Below, piece by piece: positions 1 through 10,059 of a stretch of DNA of 64,000 bases (position 1 is the first letter of the stretch; every line of letters begins with the position of its first letter). The notes beneath the pieces were generated by a model. It had not been told where the DNA came from, searched no databases, and saw nothing but the letters and a program-made list of their open reading frames with translations. Made by a program: the position numbers and the translations under genes. The DNA comes from Symbiodinium natans (lineage: Eukaryota; Sar; Dinophyceae; Suessiales; Symbiodiniaceae), in contig CAJNDS010002335.1 of assembly GCA_905221605.1 (NCBI GenBank), positions 656,887-720,886 of the forward strand, written 5' to 3'.

Positions 1-644
1 GCACCTCCGCCAGGGTTGGTCCTCGGTGTTTTGTGGGTCTATGACCCTAAACTCTAAACCTGAAAGCCCTAAGCCCGAAACCCTAAACCCTATAAGCCCT
101 AAACTCTCAAATGGTTCCCTACACTGGGGGGACACCGGCATACCTTGCACCTGACCCTGCTTTCATGCTGTTCAGGGTTTCGGTTCTTAGGATTTAGGGT
201 TTAGGGTTTAGGGTTTAGGAGTGGTACGGGAGGGGTGGGATGCAAGGGGCCCCAGATTCCGTGATTGAGGAGGATCCAGGGGCTGATTGAGACCTTGCCC
301 CTCTCTAGGGTTTAGGGTTTAGGGTTCAGGGTTTAGGGTTTAGGGTTTAGGGTTTAGGGTTTAGGGTTTAGGGTTTAGGGTTGGTTTAGGTTTTTTTTTT
401 TAGGGTTTAGGGTTTAGGGTTCACAGGACACCCCCGCCCCTCTGTTCTGATACTTTCAACCCAAGACCACAGACGCCAGTATCCCCCTAGTTACGACACA
501 TTCCCTACGTTACGATTCCCTCCTTATTGGCTTCTTGGGGTCCGTACGTTATAAGGGGATCCTTTTTTTGGGGGGTCTCTATTGGGGTCCCCTTTTTTTG
601 GTAAACCCCATTTAGGGGGAAGTTTGGGGTCTTTTGCGCGACAG

Positions 645-735
645 GCCCCGCTGAGTGTCAAGAATTACGGCCTGGGAGTGCTCGACATTGGCTACCTCCC
701 CATCCTGGCGCGGGCCTCGTTTCGGTCTTCGGGCC
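645..735 (+). CDS. Exon candidate, hydrophobic segment
   Basis: An acceptor ending ACAG|G at 641-644 opens a frame beginning A-P-L-S-V-K-N-Y-G-L-G-V and running through a hydrophobic stretch (I-G-Y-L-P-I-L-A). The frame stays open to about 755. It may belong with the exons at 1275 and 3904, which are also hydrophobic, but no family is recognised. Unlike most exons here it is followed by CCCTAAA rather than TTTAGGG. Confidence 0.4.
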
Positions 736-1274
736 CCCAAACCTTAAAAGCCTAGGCCCTAAACCCTAAACCCTAAACCCTAAACCCTAAACCCTAAACC
801 CTAAGCCCTAAACCCTAAACCCTAAACCCTAAAGGGCGCTCCGCACTTCGCAAGGATACTGAGGCCTTGAATCAGAAGCCCTGAGAGCCCCAAAGTTTAG
901 GGTTTCGGGGTTAGGGTTTATAGGGTTTAGGGATTAGGGTTTAGGGTTTAGGGTTTGGGGTTTGGGGTTTAGGGTTTAGGGTTTGGGTATTCGGCCCCGC
1001 GTTCTCTCCCTGTGAAGGGCTGAAATTGTGGAACGTAGAGCTCCGCTGGCGGCTTCGTATGTAAGATTCATGGGCGTAGTTCAAGGCTGGCATACGGCCA
1101 CAGCTTCCATAAACTCTAGTGTTTTTCAGGCAGCTCAGGTTTAAAAGGCAAAAGGCTTGTGCTTCCTGAGGTTGCGGGTTTTCGGGAAAGGCACTAAAAC
1201 CCTTAAACTGCTTAACCCCTAAACCCGAAACCCGAAACCCGAAACCCTAAACCTCACCCCTTAACCCTGCGCAG

Positions 1275-1349
1275 GTGACTAGCTGCATCTTCTCCCCGTT
1301 CTACGCCATACAGAGCCTTTGGCTGCCAATTCCTGGAGCCCTGGAAAGG
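1275..1349 (+). CDS. Exon candidate, hydrophobic
   Basis: The acceptor GCGCAG|G at 1269-1275 opens a frame V-T-S-C-I-F-S-P-F-Y-A-I-Q-S-L-W, rich in aromatic and aliphatic residues and suggestive of a membrane segment. CCCTAAA-like repeats precede it (1206-1268) and TTTAGGG follows (from 1364), the usual arrangement in this window. The exon end is uncertain. The family is not recognised. Confidence 0.45.
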
Positions 1350-1445
1350 GTTGACGGTTTAGGCTTAGGGTTTAGGGTTTAGGGTTTAGGGTTTAGAGAT
1401 TGGGGTTTACGGTGTTTATCAGTGCACGCGCGGGGCTTTCTGTAG

Positions 1446-1485
1446 GTTTCGAGACCGCGCTCTGTATCGCGCGCTTGCACAGCTT
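1446..1485 (+). CDS. Weak exon candidate
   Basis: TGTAG|G at 1441-1446 is followed by an open frame reading F-E-T-A-L-C-I-A-R-L-H-S. It is short and lies between two TTTAGGG blocks, so it lacks the usual flanking polarity. Confidence 0.25.
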
Positions 1486-1767
1486 AGTAGCCCCACCACC
1501 CCATCCGAACTATTCTCTTTTAGGGTTAGGGTTCTAATATAGGGGTCGGAAGAGGTATTAATAGTATTCCCTTACGGTCCCCCGAAAACTCCACTAAATT
1601 TATTCAGGTTCCCTATCTTACCCCCCAAACGCTAGCAAGTGGAGGTTTCTTGCTTCTGCTGTGAAGTGAAAGGTTATGGCAGAGGCCTCGGATCCCAGGG
1701 TTTAGGGTTTAGGGTTTAGGGTTTAGGGTTTAGGGTTTAGGGTTTAGGGTTAGGCTTACCCTCCCAG

Positions 1768-1850
1768 GTTCGCCACGCGTCAGGGCAGAGCCCTGTCCGA
1801 GAGGCTCGAGCACCCATGTCCATGGCAAGCGGTGCTCGCGTCAGTTGAAG
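1768..1850 (+). CDS. Exon candidate
   Basis: The acceptor CCCAG|G (1763-1768) starts a frame F-A-T-R-Q-G-R-A-L-S-E-R-L-E-H that is open to 1850, where GTTTAGGG begins and could serve as a GT donor. A TTTAGGG block precedes it, which is an exception to the usual CCCTAAA. No family is recognised. Confidence 0.4.
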
Positions 1851-2442
1851 GTTTAGGGTTTAGGGTTTAGGGTTTAGGGTTTAGGGTTTGGGGTGTGCGG
1901 TTTTGCGGTTTAGGGTTTAGAGTCCAGTCTAGGGTATAGTGGTCAGGGTTTAGTAATTTTGGGTTTAGGGTGCCATGTTCAGGTTTGGTATCCGGGGGTC
2001 TTATGAGCTGAGCCATTAAAGCGTAGGGGTAAAGGGTATAGGGTATAGGGGTTAGGGTTTTGGGCTTTAGGGTTTAGGGCTTGAGTAGGAGTATTGGGAC
2101 TCGGAGGGCTCGACCCTCCAGTTCTCAGTCAAGGGTTTAGGTCTTCTTTGTTGTTTGGGGATGTCTTTAACCCCGGCTTTGCAAGCTGTAGGGTTTAGGG
2201 GTTTGGGGTTTTTGACGGAATACAGGGTTCGGGTTGAAGAGCTTTGGGGGTTTAAGGGGCTTGAAGATAGTTGGGGTTTAGGGGAGTAAGGCTGGAAGGG
2301 GTTTGAGGGATGTCGGGAGTTTCGGGAGATTAACTCAGGACCTTTAGACTTTCAGGGTTTCGGGGCCGAGGGTTTAGAGGGCCCAGACACCACAACCCTA
2401 AACCCCAAACCCTAAACCCTAAGCCCTACACCCTCAGCCGAG

Positions 2443-2510
2443 GAACATCTACATGGGAAGTGCCTGCAAGAACTTGCAGGAGGGGCAGCTCCCTTCTTTT
2501 CTGGCCAAGA
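2443..2510 (+). CDS. Exon candidate
   Basis: CCGAG|G is followed by the open frame E-H-L-H-G-K-C-L-Q-E-L-A-G-G-A-A. A CCCTAAA block (2394-2432) precedes it and degenerate TTTAGGG follows from 2520. No family is recognised. Confidence 0.4.
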
Positions 2511-2953
2511 GTTGTTTAATGTTTAAGTTTAGGGTTTAAGGTTTAGGGTTTAGGGTTTAGGGTTTAGGGTTACTCACCTCCTGTCCCTGAACCTTACAAG
2601 TATGGGGTAGGAGGAGGGGCTGTTGCAAGTAGAGTTGAAAATGCAACATAGGGGCACCTCCCATATGCCACCCAAGATGCTTTTGGGGGAAGCCCCCCCT
2701 AAAAAAACACATTATCAGGGCCTCCAACGACCCGAACCCTCAAACACCCTCACTAAAACCCCCTAGAAGACCTAACCCCCTATGCCTGAACCACCCTAGG
2801 TCCTAGTAAACACCCTCGCATCCCGTTGAGCCCCAGAAAACCCGATGAGCTATACACCCTAAACCCTATCTACTAGACCCTAAAGCCCTAAACCCTAAAC
2901 CCATCTAAGAAACCCTACAAACCCTAAGCCCAAAACCCCGAAACATCCGGGAG

Positions 2954-3039
2954 GAGGTGTTTGCGCCCACGCAGTCGGCGGAGGCACATCTCTCCTGGAC
3001 GGGCGCACTGAAAGCGGCGTTGCCAGTTCCCTCGACGGC
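2954..3039 (+). CDS. Exon candidate
   Basis: GGGAG|G opens E-V-F-A-P-T-Q-S-A-E-A-H-L-S-W-T-G-A-L-K, with coding-like composition. It is preceded by CCCTAAA (2833-2940) and runs up to GTTTAGGG at 3040. No family is recognised. Confidence 0.5.
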
Positions 3040-3267
3040 GTTTAGGGTCTTAGGGTTTGAGGGTTTTGGGGTTTGAGGGTTGTGGGGTTTTAGGGTTTTA
3101 GGGTTTCAGGGGTTTAGGGTTTTAGGGTTTTAGGGTTTCAGGGTTTCTGGGTTTCAGGGTTTCAGGGTTTCAGGGTTTGGGATGTACACTGGAGGGTGGG
3201 GAACCTAGGGGAGGTACCCTAAACCCTAAACCCTAAACCCTAAACCCTAAACCCTAAACCCTAAACC

Positions 3268-3299
<32 letters not shown>

Positions 3300-3368
3300 A
3301 CCCTAAACCCTAAACCCTAACCCTAAACCCTAACCCTATCTAAGGGGGGGCTAGTAGGGGGAACCCCT

Positions 3369-3417
3369 GCTTCTTCTTGCTTATGGCCGAAGCTCTGATG
3401 ACCGCCATGAAGAAGAG
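3369..3417 (+). CDS. Exon candidate
   Basis: The open frame F-F-L-L-M-A-E-A-L-M-T-A-M-K-K lies between a CCCTAAA block (3217-3340) and a TTTAGGG block (3415-3462). There is no clear AG|G acceptor, so the call rests on composition and flanks. Confidence 0.35.
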
Positions 3418-3752
3418 TTTAGGGTTTAGGGTTTGGGGTTTAGGGTTTAGGGTTTAGGGTTCCAAAAAGGGAGAGGGGAAGTCGAACAGAAGAGAGAGAG
3501 TACGCAGGCAGCCAGATGGATTCGATGCCTAAAGTTTGCAACCCTGTAGGTCCCAAGTACCCAGCCAAACTTAACCCCCCCCTCCCCTCCCCACAAGATT
3601 AACCCTAAACCCTAAACCCTAAACCCTAAACCCTAAACCCTAAACCCTAAACCCTAAACCCTAAACCCTAAACCCTAAACCGTGGTAAGCACACAAACCC
3701 CGCCAGATCCTGAAGCCCCACGAACAAAGGAAAAATGAAAGAACGGCCTTTT

Positions 3753-3928
3753 CCTAAGGTGGTCTTCAACCTGTTTCTGGTCCCCTAAACCCTAAACCCT
3801 AAACCCTATACCCTAAACCCTAAACCCTAAACCCTAAACCCTAAACCCTAAACCCTAAACCCTAAACCCTAAACCCTATAAACCCTAAACCCTAAACCCT
3901 AAGGTGGTCTTCAACCTGTTTCTGGTCC
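3753..3928 (+). repeat. 31-bp direct repeat flanking a CCCTAAA array
   Basis: The 31-base segment that begins CCTAAGGTGGTC is present identically at 3753-3783 and 3898-3928. The 114 bases between are CCCTAAA units with two CCCTATA variants. Both copies carry AG|GT, so the left copy could supply a GT donor and the right copy an AG acceptor at the same relative position. Confidence 0.9.
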
Positions 3929-4005
3929 TCTTCCTGGTCCGCGCGCTCAAGCTTCAGCTCAAGAAGTCGAGAAACGCGATGGAAGCCAAGTTGAAGAGCA
4001 AGTGA
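3904..4005 (+). CDS. Terminal exon with stop, helical membrane-proximal tail
   Basis: The exon begins after CCTAAG|G and encodes 33 residues before TGA at 4003-4005. It opens with a hydrophobic run (V-V-F-N-L-F-L-V-L-F-L-V) followed by a basic helix (R-A-L-K-L-Q-L-K-K-S-R) and ends K-L-K-S-K. This resembles the last membrane segment and cytosolic tail of a channel or transporter, but no family can be assigned. The first 25 bases, with the acceptor, also occur at 3759-3783 on the other side of a CCCTAAA array. TTTAGGG follows the stop from 4026. The hydrophobic exons at 645 and 1275 may be upstream parts of the same gene. Confidence 0.55.
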   Translation: MVFNLFLVLFLVRALKLQLKKSRNAMEAKLKSK

Positions 4006-4025
4006 GGGAGCCTTCGACTAAGGGT

Positions 4026-4108
4026 TAAGGGTTAAGGGTTTAGGGTTTAGGGTTTAGGGTTTAGGGTTTAGGGTTTAGGGTTTAGGGTTTAGGGTTTAGG
4101 GTTTAGTG
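4026..4108 (+). repeat. TTTAGGG array, about 12 units
   Basis: Near-perfect TTTAGGG units follow the terminal exon ending at 4005, after two TTAAGGG variants. This is interstitial telomeric sequence and not a chromosome end, since unique sequence lies on both sides. Confidence 0.95.
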
Positions 4109-4401
4109 TTTCAAACGAGATCGCGAATTGCGATCGCTAGTGTGTAGGCTTGACCTGTGGGGAAGGGGTACCCCAAGACGATCAGCATGGTAGGGCTGGG
4201 AGGGTAGTTTTGGATGTCCTGAAGCGGCCAGGAGAGAGTCACGCGACGCCACCCTAGTCACCCTGAACTCGAAACTTCCCTAAGCCCTATATCGGCCCTA
4301 AACCCTAGCGACATGCAACCCCCCATTAGGCCCCCCTGGGACTCAGCCCCCGAAAGCCTAAAAAACCCCTAAACCCTAAACCCTAAACCCTAGTTGCACA
4401 G

Positions 4402-4455
4402 GACGCTGCTTCCCGCGTGGCCGGCACCTAAACCATGGCACGGCCCTGCGTATCG
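4402..4455 (+). CDS. Exon candidate, proline-rich
   Basis: GCACAG|G starts a frame T-L-L-P-A-W-P-A-P-K-P-W-H-G-P-A-Y-R that is open up to GTTTATGGCTTAGGG at 4456. CCCTAAA precedes it (4366-4392). No family is recognised. Confidence 0.4.
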
Positions 4456-4649
4456 GTTTATGGCTTAGGGTTTGTAAGCCCTAAGCCCTAAACACTAAAC
4501 CCTAACCCTAAACCCTAAACCCTAATCCCTAAACCCTAAACCCTAAACCCTAAACCTAAACCCTAAAACCTAAACCCTAAACCCTAAACCCTAAACCCTA
4601 AACCAAACCGCGAACACCGGAAACCAGTGCAGCTTCCGAGACTCCCAAG

Positions 4650-4738
4650 GAATTCGCGACATTCGGGACTGTACAGAGAGAAAACCCGCGATTGGCAGCC
4701 GAGCTGCCCAAAGAGAAGGGTGGCGAAGCACCTAATAT
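4650..4738 (+). CDS. Exon candidate, hydrophilic
   Basis: CCCAAG|G opens E-F-A-T-F-G-T-V-Q-R-E-N-P-R-L-A-A-E-L-P, continuing K-E-K-G-G-E-A-P-N, with strong coding character. A CCCTAAA block of about 125 bases ends at 4605 and TTTAGGG starts at 4740. No family is recognised. Confidence 0.55.
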
Positions 4739-4987
4739 GGGGTTTAGGGTTTAGGGTTTAGGGTTTAGGGTTCAGGGTTTAGGGTTTAGGGTTTAGGGGT
4801 CATTTTCTTATGGGCCCAAAATAATCCATATGTAGTATGCCTCCCCAAACTCTATTCTAATTCTTAAGGCTCCTATATTATTAGAGCTTGAAATTTCTGA
4901 GCTGACTTCCTTTGCCGGTGTTATCATATTCGTGTTCTGTTTTTCTCATCCCTGGCATGTGTATATATATATATACATACATACATA

Positions 4988-5022
4988 TTAGTGTTACTAC
5001 ATTATGCAATACTATGTATGCT

Positions 5023-5063
<41 letters not shown>

Positions 5064-5145
5064 TTCCTATTGTTGGAATTCTGCTTCATATATATATACA
5101 CATATACATATCAGTGTTACTACATTATGTAATACTATGTATGCT

Positions 5146-5180
<35 letters not shown>

Positions 5181-5204
5181 TTCCTATTGTTGGAATTCTG
5201 CTTC
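4988..5204. repeat. Tandem duplication of an AT-rich block with TA microsatellites
   Basis: Two near-identical copies (4988-5087 and 5110-5204) each run from GTGTTACTACATTATG through a (TA)n stretch to TTGGAATTCTGCTTC. The ORF across them is only read-through of the repeat. The surrounding 4.8-5.95 kb holds a short degenerate TTTAGGG block (5296-5345) and no recognisable gene. Confidence 0.85.
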
Positions 5205-5501
5205 GTTCAGGGTAGGGTAGGATTCTTGGGGCTGTGAAGGTTGCAAGCCCCTGGCAGACGCCAGTTTGCGTCAGGGCTTGGGGCTTAGGGCTTATAGGGT
5301 TCAGGGTTCAGGGTTCAGGGTTTAGGGTTTAGGGTTGAGGGTTTAGCCCTACCAAACACCAGGGTTTAGGGTTTTGGGTTTAAGGTAGTTGCGAAGACGG
5401 ATTTGCACACGTCCAGAGCTCGTGAACCTCTCAATAGCGGAATGTACCTTAAGCCATTGCAGCGTTCCATTTCACGAACTTCTTTCACCCCAAAATGCGC
5501 A

Positions 5502-5545
5502 GTACATCTAGAATCTAGATGTACTAGACGTTCTGCGCAAATGAT
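5502..5545. repeat. Inverted repeat with CTAGAATCTAG core
   Basis: GCGCAGTACATCTAGA and its reverse-complement-like partner TCTAGATGTAC...TTCTGCGC form an imperfect palindrome. It may be a MITE remnant or a hairpin. Confidence 0.5.
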
Positions 5546-6058
5546 GTTGTATTCTTGATTCAGGGGTATATATATATATATGTGCCTTAAACTCAGTTAA
5601 ACTCTGCCAAGCCTTTCGCTTCTAAATCTTCCTTTACTAAAGGGCATCACGCAAGTCAGAGCTTCTTCGGTGCTTGGCACTGCTTGCTTCGACCGCACAG
5701 CTGACTTCGTCTTGGCTGCCCGAGCCCTTGTCTCTTCTTAGGGATGCTTGGAAATAGTTTTAATTTTAATTTTGGGGTACTTTAATTCCTAAGAAACAGC
5801 AAACAAATATTAATTTTCGCTAGGGTTCCAAGTTCCGCATAGTCTTCCTGGGGCGTACGGAGAATCCTAAGCCCTCGGCCCTGCCACCCTAAACCCTCAA
5901 CCCTTGAGCAAAGAACCCAGAACTCTGAACCCGAAATCTGCAACCTCATCCGCATACTTGTAGAAACAGATTGCAAACCCTAAGCCCTAAGCCCTAAGCC
6001 CTAAACCCTAAACCCCAAACCCTAAACCCTAAACACTAACTGACAACAGCTCGCGCAG

Positions 6059-6137
6059 CCTGGCGCAGAATTATGGAGTTCTTAAGGGAATGCGGTCCAA
6101 GGGAGGTATCTGGAAATCCTTCGGGAAGCTGCTATGC
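6059..6137 (+). CDS. Exon candidate, basic
   Basis: CGCGCAG precedes an open frame L-A-Q-N-Y-G-V-L-K-G-M-R-S-K-G-G-I-W-K. CCCTAAA blocks lie on both sides (5973-6035 and 6138-6208), so the downstream polarity rule is not met. No family is recognised. Confidence 0.4.
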
Positions 6138-6230
6138 CTAAACCCTAAACCCTAAACCTTAAACCCTAAACCCTAAACCCTAAACCCTAAACCCTAAACC
6201 CTAAACCCATATGGACGCCCCTCCCTTAAG

Positions 6231-6345
6231 GAGGCTGCAAAAAGAGAACCAAAGGTTTGCAATGAAATCTGCGGGACACCGCCCCCCTGCGCCTCTGATT
6301 CCCCAAAGTCCAAGTCCACTCCAGATGCTCAGAGGCCTCAACCCT
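6231..6345 (+). CDS. Exon candidate, hydrophilic Ser/Pro/Lys-rich
   Basis: CTTAAG|G opens E-A-A-K-R-E-P-K-V-C-N-E-I-C-G-T-P-P-P-C and continues in a Ser/Lys/Pro-rich stretch to the TTTAGGG block at 6349. CCCTAAA lies upstream (6138-6208). The composition suggests a disordered linker of a larger protein. Confidence 0.5.
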
Positions 6346-6514
6346 CATTAGGGTTTAGGGTTTATAGGGTTTAGGGTTCAGGGTTCAGGGTTTAGGGTTT
6401 AGGGTTTAGGGTTTAGGGTTTAGGGGCTTCCTGGCTCTCGCGCGTCCGAGGCATGGTCGAGCCCCAAGAGAGGGAACTCGAGAGCGGATCCCCTGCAGAA
6501 ACTGTTGCCTGCTT

Positions 6515-6545
6515 CGCGCGCGCGCGCGCGCGCGCGTGCGCGCGC
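6515..6545. repeat. CG dinucleotide microsatellite
   Basis: About 15 alternating CG pairs with one T interruption. It lies inside an open frame between two TTTAGGG blocks (6425-6596) that may be an exon, reading through as Ala-Arg repeats. Such tracts can adopt Z-DNA. Confidence 0.9.
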
Positions 6546-7271
6546 AGAGCCCGGAGCACGCAGAAAGATGGGAGTCGGGAGGCTGAAGTCCTGTTCAGGG
6601 TTAGGGTTTAGGGTTTAGGGTTTAGGGTTTAGGGTTTAGGGTTTAGGGTTTAGGGTTTAGGGTTTAGGGTTTAGGGTGTATACCCCCTTAAAGCCCTCTT
6701 AGGCATTGAGTTCCCCGTGCCCTCGCCCCCCCATTGGAAGCGACGGTACATTGCTAAAGCCTCGTACCCCGAACCCTGAATCCCTAGGAGTCCCCAAGCC
6801 TGCAGGGTCTGCGCCCTAATTAGGCAGTTGCCTCTTTGCCCCTCCTTCCCTGGGGGCTTCGCCTAGGTTTACGATCCACTCAAGCATGCAATGGACAGCC
6901 ACAACCCTCAACCCTAAACTGTGCACCCCCAGGTGTTGTTTCAAGGCGTTGGGGAAGCAAGAGCTATGGGGTTTATAGGGTGCATAGGGCTATTTGTGGC
7001 TTCGGAAGGGCAGTGTTCCCAGCACCTCTCCACCACGTGGGTTTAGGCTTTGGGGTCTACGACATGTTTAGCACTCCACCCCTTCTGGCCCTTTTGCCCA
7101 ACTATTCGCCGTATACTTGCGCTATATAGTACTGAGCCAGGCTGGGCTACAATAATTGTCGATCGGTGTAGCATCAGCTTTGTTCAGCTCGCCCCTGCAA
7201 GTTCAGCCACCGGATGTGCGCAAGGAGCTTCGAGAAGCGTAAGATACATGCCTGTGGTGGTCTCCCATTAA

Positions 7272-7311
7272 AATGAGTTTAACATGAGTTTAACATGAGT
7301 TTAACATGAGT
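7272..7311. repeat. Four-copy 11-bp minisatellite
   Basis: The unit AACATGAGTTT is repeated about four times just before the first copy of the 7.3/7.7 kb duplication. The island 6680-8500 is unusual in lacking telomeric blocks almost completely. Confidence 0.85.
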
Positions 7312-7890
7312 TGAGTGAGCACTCCCCTTCACACCGCTGGCCGGGTGAGGGTCTCCTCAGCCAGGGGCCACCCTCCATGGCCAATGCGCTTAGGGGCTGA
7401 ATCGTCTGACAGCGGAGCCTCTGATCTGCCGTGACGCGGAACTTCGGTTCCATGTCCACAGCGTCTCAGGCCAGAACACGGGCAGGCCAACGTGTGCGCC
7501 ATAGCGGCTACTCGTATAGCGCTTTCTGCATCAGTGGTTCCGATGAGGCCGGTTTCTTAAAATCCAGAAGACTGTTTGCGGTGGTGCTTGTTTCCTAGGC
7601 TGTTGGCGCAGGCCGGCTGGCCGCAGCCGCCCTACCCGAGGGAAGCTGCAGCCCCATCGAGCTGAGCGAGCACTTCCCTTCACACCGCTGGCCGGGTGTG
7701 GGGCTCCTGTTGCACGGACCCGGCACTCACATGGGTGCCAGGGGCCACCCTTGAGGCCAACGCGCTTGGGGGCCGAAGCGCATGACAGCGGAGCCCATGG
7801 GCTAATGCGTCCGCTGGGGGTGGGCTCTCTCCCACGCTGAGGTTCAGCGTGCGTGGCGTCTCGGGATAGTATGGGGAGGCCTACGTACCA
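7308..7890. repeat. Dispersed duplication, two diverged copies
   Basis: Copy 1 (7308-7497) and copy 2 (7660-7890) share the core CCTTCACACCGCTGGCCGGGT, followed by GGGGCCACCCT, a block around GCCAA.GCGCTT.GGGGC and TGACAGCGGAGCC, in the same order. Copy 2 has extra sequence between the blocks. Neither encodes a convincing protein, so they could be copies of a repeat element or of an unrecognised non-coding gene. Confidence 0.7.
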
Positions 7891-7920
7891 TCGCGCTTTG
7901 GCGAGCTGGCTGTTTTAAGG

Positions 7921-9230
7921 CTTGTAGGGTTTAGGGTGGTTGCTCTGCGAATCGACTGCAGGGCCTCGAGGGTGTTGCGTGTCAGGCCCCAGAATTATAT
8001 ACGGTCCACCAGGAGCTTCATCCACGATCAACGATCTTCTCCAGACGTTGTAAGCAGCTAAGCACTTCCTGCATGACCGATCCCTTCGAATGAGCGCAGT
8101 AAGTTGTCCCTAAACCCTAAACCTAAACGCTAAACTTCCCATAAGTCGAAACAATTCAAAGCAGCCGGCAATGGGGGGCGACCCAGGCCAGCACTATAGC
8201 CAACAGTGAGCCACACCTTGACACGTTGCAACACCCGCTCAGCAAGTCGTAGCCATTCCTATCCCTAGAAGGCTCCATGCACCTATGTGGTGTAAAGAGG
8301 GCTTCTATACAATTTAGGTTTTGGGGCCAAAGTATATGCTGACCCTCAGGGTATGATGTCCCCCCGCCCCCCTCTCTCTCCCCCTCTGCCTGGGGGCTTG
8401 GGGTTGAAGACACTCCTGAGACAGTTTCGGCCTTAACCCTGAGCCTTTTCACACTGTGGTAGGCGCGGGCCTGTGCTGGGTGGCGAGCAGGCAGGACATG
8501 GGTGGGGAGGGGGTGTAGGGTTTAGGGTTGAGGGTTTAGGGTTTCTGCTCACTTATATAGGGCCCCTTTCTACCTCAAGACGGAGCCTTGGAGTCAGAAT
8601 GCCCCCATAAATAAATACAAAAACAAAGCAACAGGCCTGTCGTGACTCTCATAGTCCCAAAACCCCAAACCCTAGCTTGGCTTGCTTCCGGCTGTCTGCT
8701 AGGACTTCAACCTGTTGGGTTTTTTGTAGAAGCTACGGCAAGGAGCCTAAAAATTAAACTTAGAGGAGGGGTTCAGAAGTCAGCCAAGTTTAACCTCTAA
8801 AGGAGCCTTCATGTTCTTTGGGCCCCTGTGGTAGCAGGGCTTCAGAGTCCCACAGGAGATGTAGAGGTCCCAAAGGGTTGTAGGGCTTAGGCTTCTGGTA
8901 TTTAGGGGCCCTCGCGGTAGGGTTTAGTGTTAACAGCTTTGTACGCTTTATGGGGTTTATAGGGTTCAGGATTTTTAAGGGTTGAGGGTTTATAGGGTTC
9001 AGGGTTTGGCTGCTTCAGGGTCCGGGGCGTAGGGTCTGGCGTGCTTCCCAGATTCAAAATGGGGATGAGTGTCGTTGGATAGGGTTTAGGGTCGGCGCGA
9101 GTGTCCCGCAGCAAATCCTACAACAGATAGCCCCCTTCCGCTTTCGCAGCTCAAGGGGATAGCCATCCCACAAAGCCCTTGAACCCTGAACCCTTTAAAG
9201 CTACACCTGGGACGTAGACCCTAACTCAGC
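7921..9230. other. Region with no recognisable gene
   Basis: The stretch contains isolated TTTAGGG or CCCTAAA words (7926, 8104, 8519, 8940), a C-rich patch near 8350-8390 and several short ORFs on both strands. Those ORFs have no recognised motif and overlap one another. Confidence 0.5.
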
Positions 9231-9334
9231 CCTAAATCCTGATCGACGTGTCCAACTCCTGAGTACCCTTTACAAGGAGGAACAAGGACCGCCTGCATCC
9301 TTTTAGCACCTCCTGGTTTCTGCCTTGCTGTGTT

Positions 9335-9601
9335 TTGCCGCGAATGATCTTGGAGCTGACCTGGGCAGGTCGAACTTTGGGCATCAGGGCAGTTCGCGGA
9401 CTTCCGGTCCTAGTCTTGTTCGACTTGTCTACATGGGTGACTAAAGCGACTGGCAGCATAGCGCAGGGGGACTATGGACATTCTTGCTCCATTATGATCC
9501 CCGACCTGCATGCGCTGTTGAAAGGCCTTGTTGCGCGAGACACACGAAGGCCTCCAGAAGGCTGTGAGGAGTTGCTTGGGATCATGACGCCGCGCCCCTA
9601 A
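9335..9601 (+). CDS. Uncertain ORF, 88 codons
   Basis: The open frame starts M-P-R-M-I-L-E-L-T-W-A-G-R-T and contains a hydrophobic patch (L-P-V-L-V-L-F-D-L). It sits in a 350-base telomere-free island. Minus-strand ORFs overlap it, so strand and coding status are unclear. It could be a decayed transposable-element fragment. Confidence 0.2.
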   Translation: MPRMILELTWAGRTLGIRAVRGLPVLVLFDLSTWVTKATGSIAQGDYGHSCSIMIPDLHALLKGLVARDTRRPPEGCEELLGIMTPRP

Positions 9602-9654
9602 AGCCGAAAACGCCCAAGCACGCCGAACCCTCAAAGCCCTTGCAGCCTAAACCC

Positions 9655-9895
9655 CTGAAGCCTTCGTGGTGCCCTAAACCCCAAACCAAAACCCTAAACC
9701 TAGCAAACCCTAAACCGTAGCCCCTAAGCCCTGCAAACCTGATTACACCCTAAACCCGAAACCCTCACCCAATTGGAAATCCTAAACTCCAAACCCTAAA
9801 CCCCAAACCCTAAACCCTAAACCCCAAACCCTAAACCCTAAACCCCAAACCTTAAACCCTAAACCCTAAACGCAAAACCCCAAAACCCCAAAACC
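9655..9895 (-). repeat. Degenerate CCCTAAA block
   Basis: About 240 bases of CCCTAAA with CCCCAAA and CCTTAAA variants precede the exon at 9903. The degeneracy contrasts with the near-perfect array at 9946-10027 on its other side. Confidence 0.9.
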
Positions 9896-9902
9896 CACGG
9901 AG

Positions 9903-9947
9903 GCCTTTGGAGGCCGGTCAAGCCCTGGTCGAGGGCGAGGCGGGTCG
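9903..9947 (+). CDS. Exon candidate, Arg/Gly-rich
   Basis: CGGAG|G opens A-F-G-G-R-S-S-P-G-R-G-R-G-G-S, an RG-rich segment like those of RNA-binding proteins. It ends where GTTTAGGG begins and has the standard CCCTAAA-exon-TTTAGGG arrangement. Confidence 0.45.
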
Positions 9948-10059
9948 GGTTTAGGGTTTAGGGTTTAGGGTTTAGGGTTTAGGGTTTAGGGTTTAGGGTT
10001 TAGGGCTTACGGTTTAGGGTTTAGGGTCAGAAATTAGTTACCTAGGGTTTACGGTTTGG

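Noticed and set aside
1-4800. A true chromosome end or subtelomere at the left edge, given the density of telomeric repeat
   Set aside because: The arrays are short, occur in both orientations, alternate with exons and continue at similar density across all 64 kb. No terminal uninterrupted array is present.
4965-5215. ORF of Tyr/Ile repeats
   Set aside because: It is read-through of TA microsatellites in a tandem duplication.
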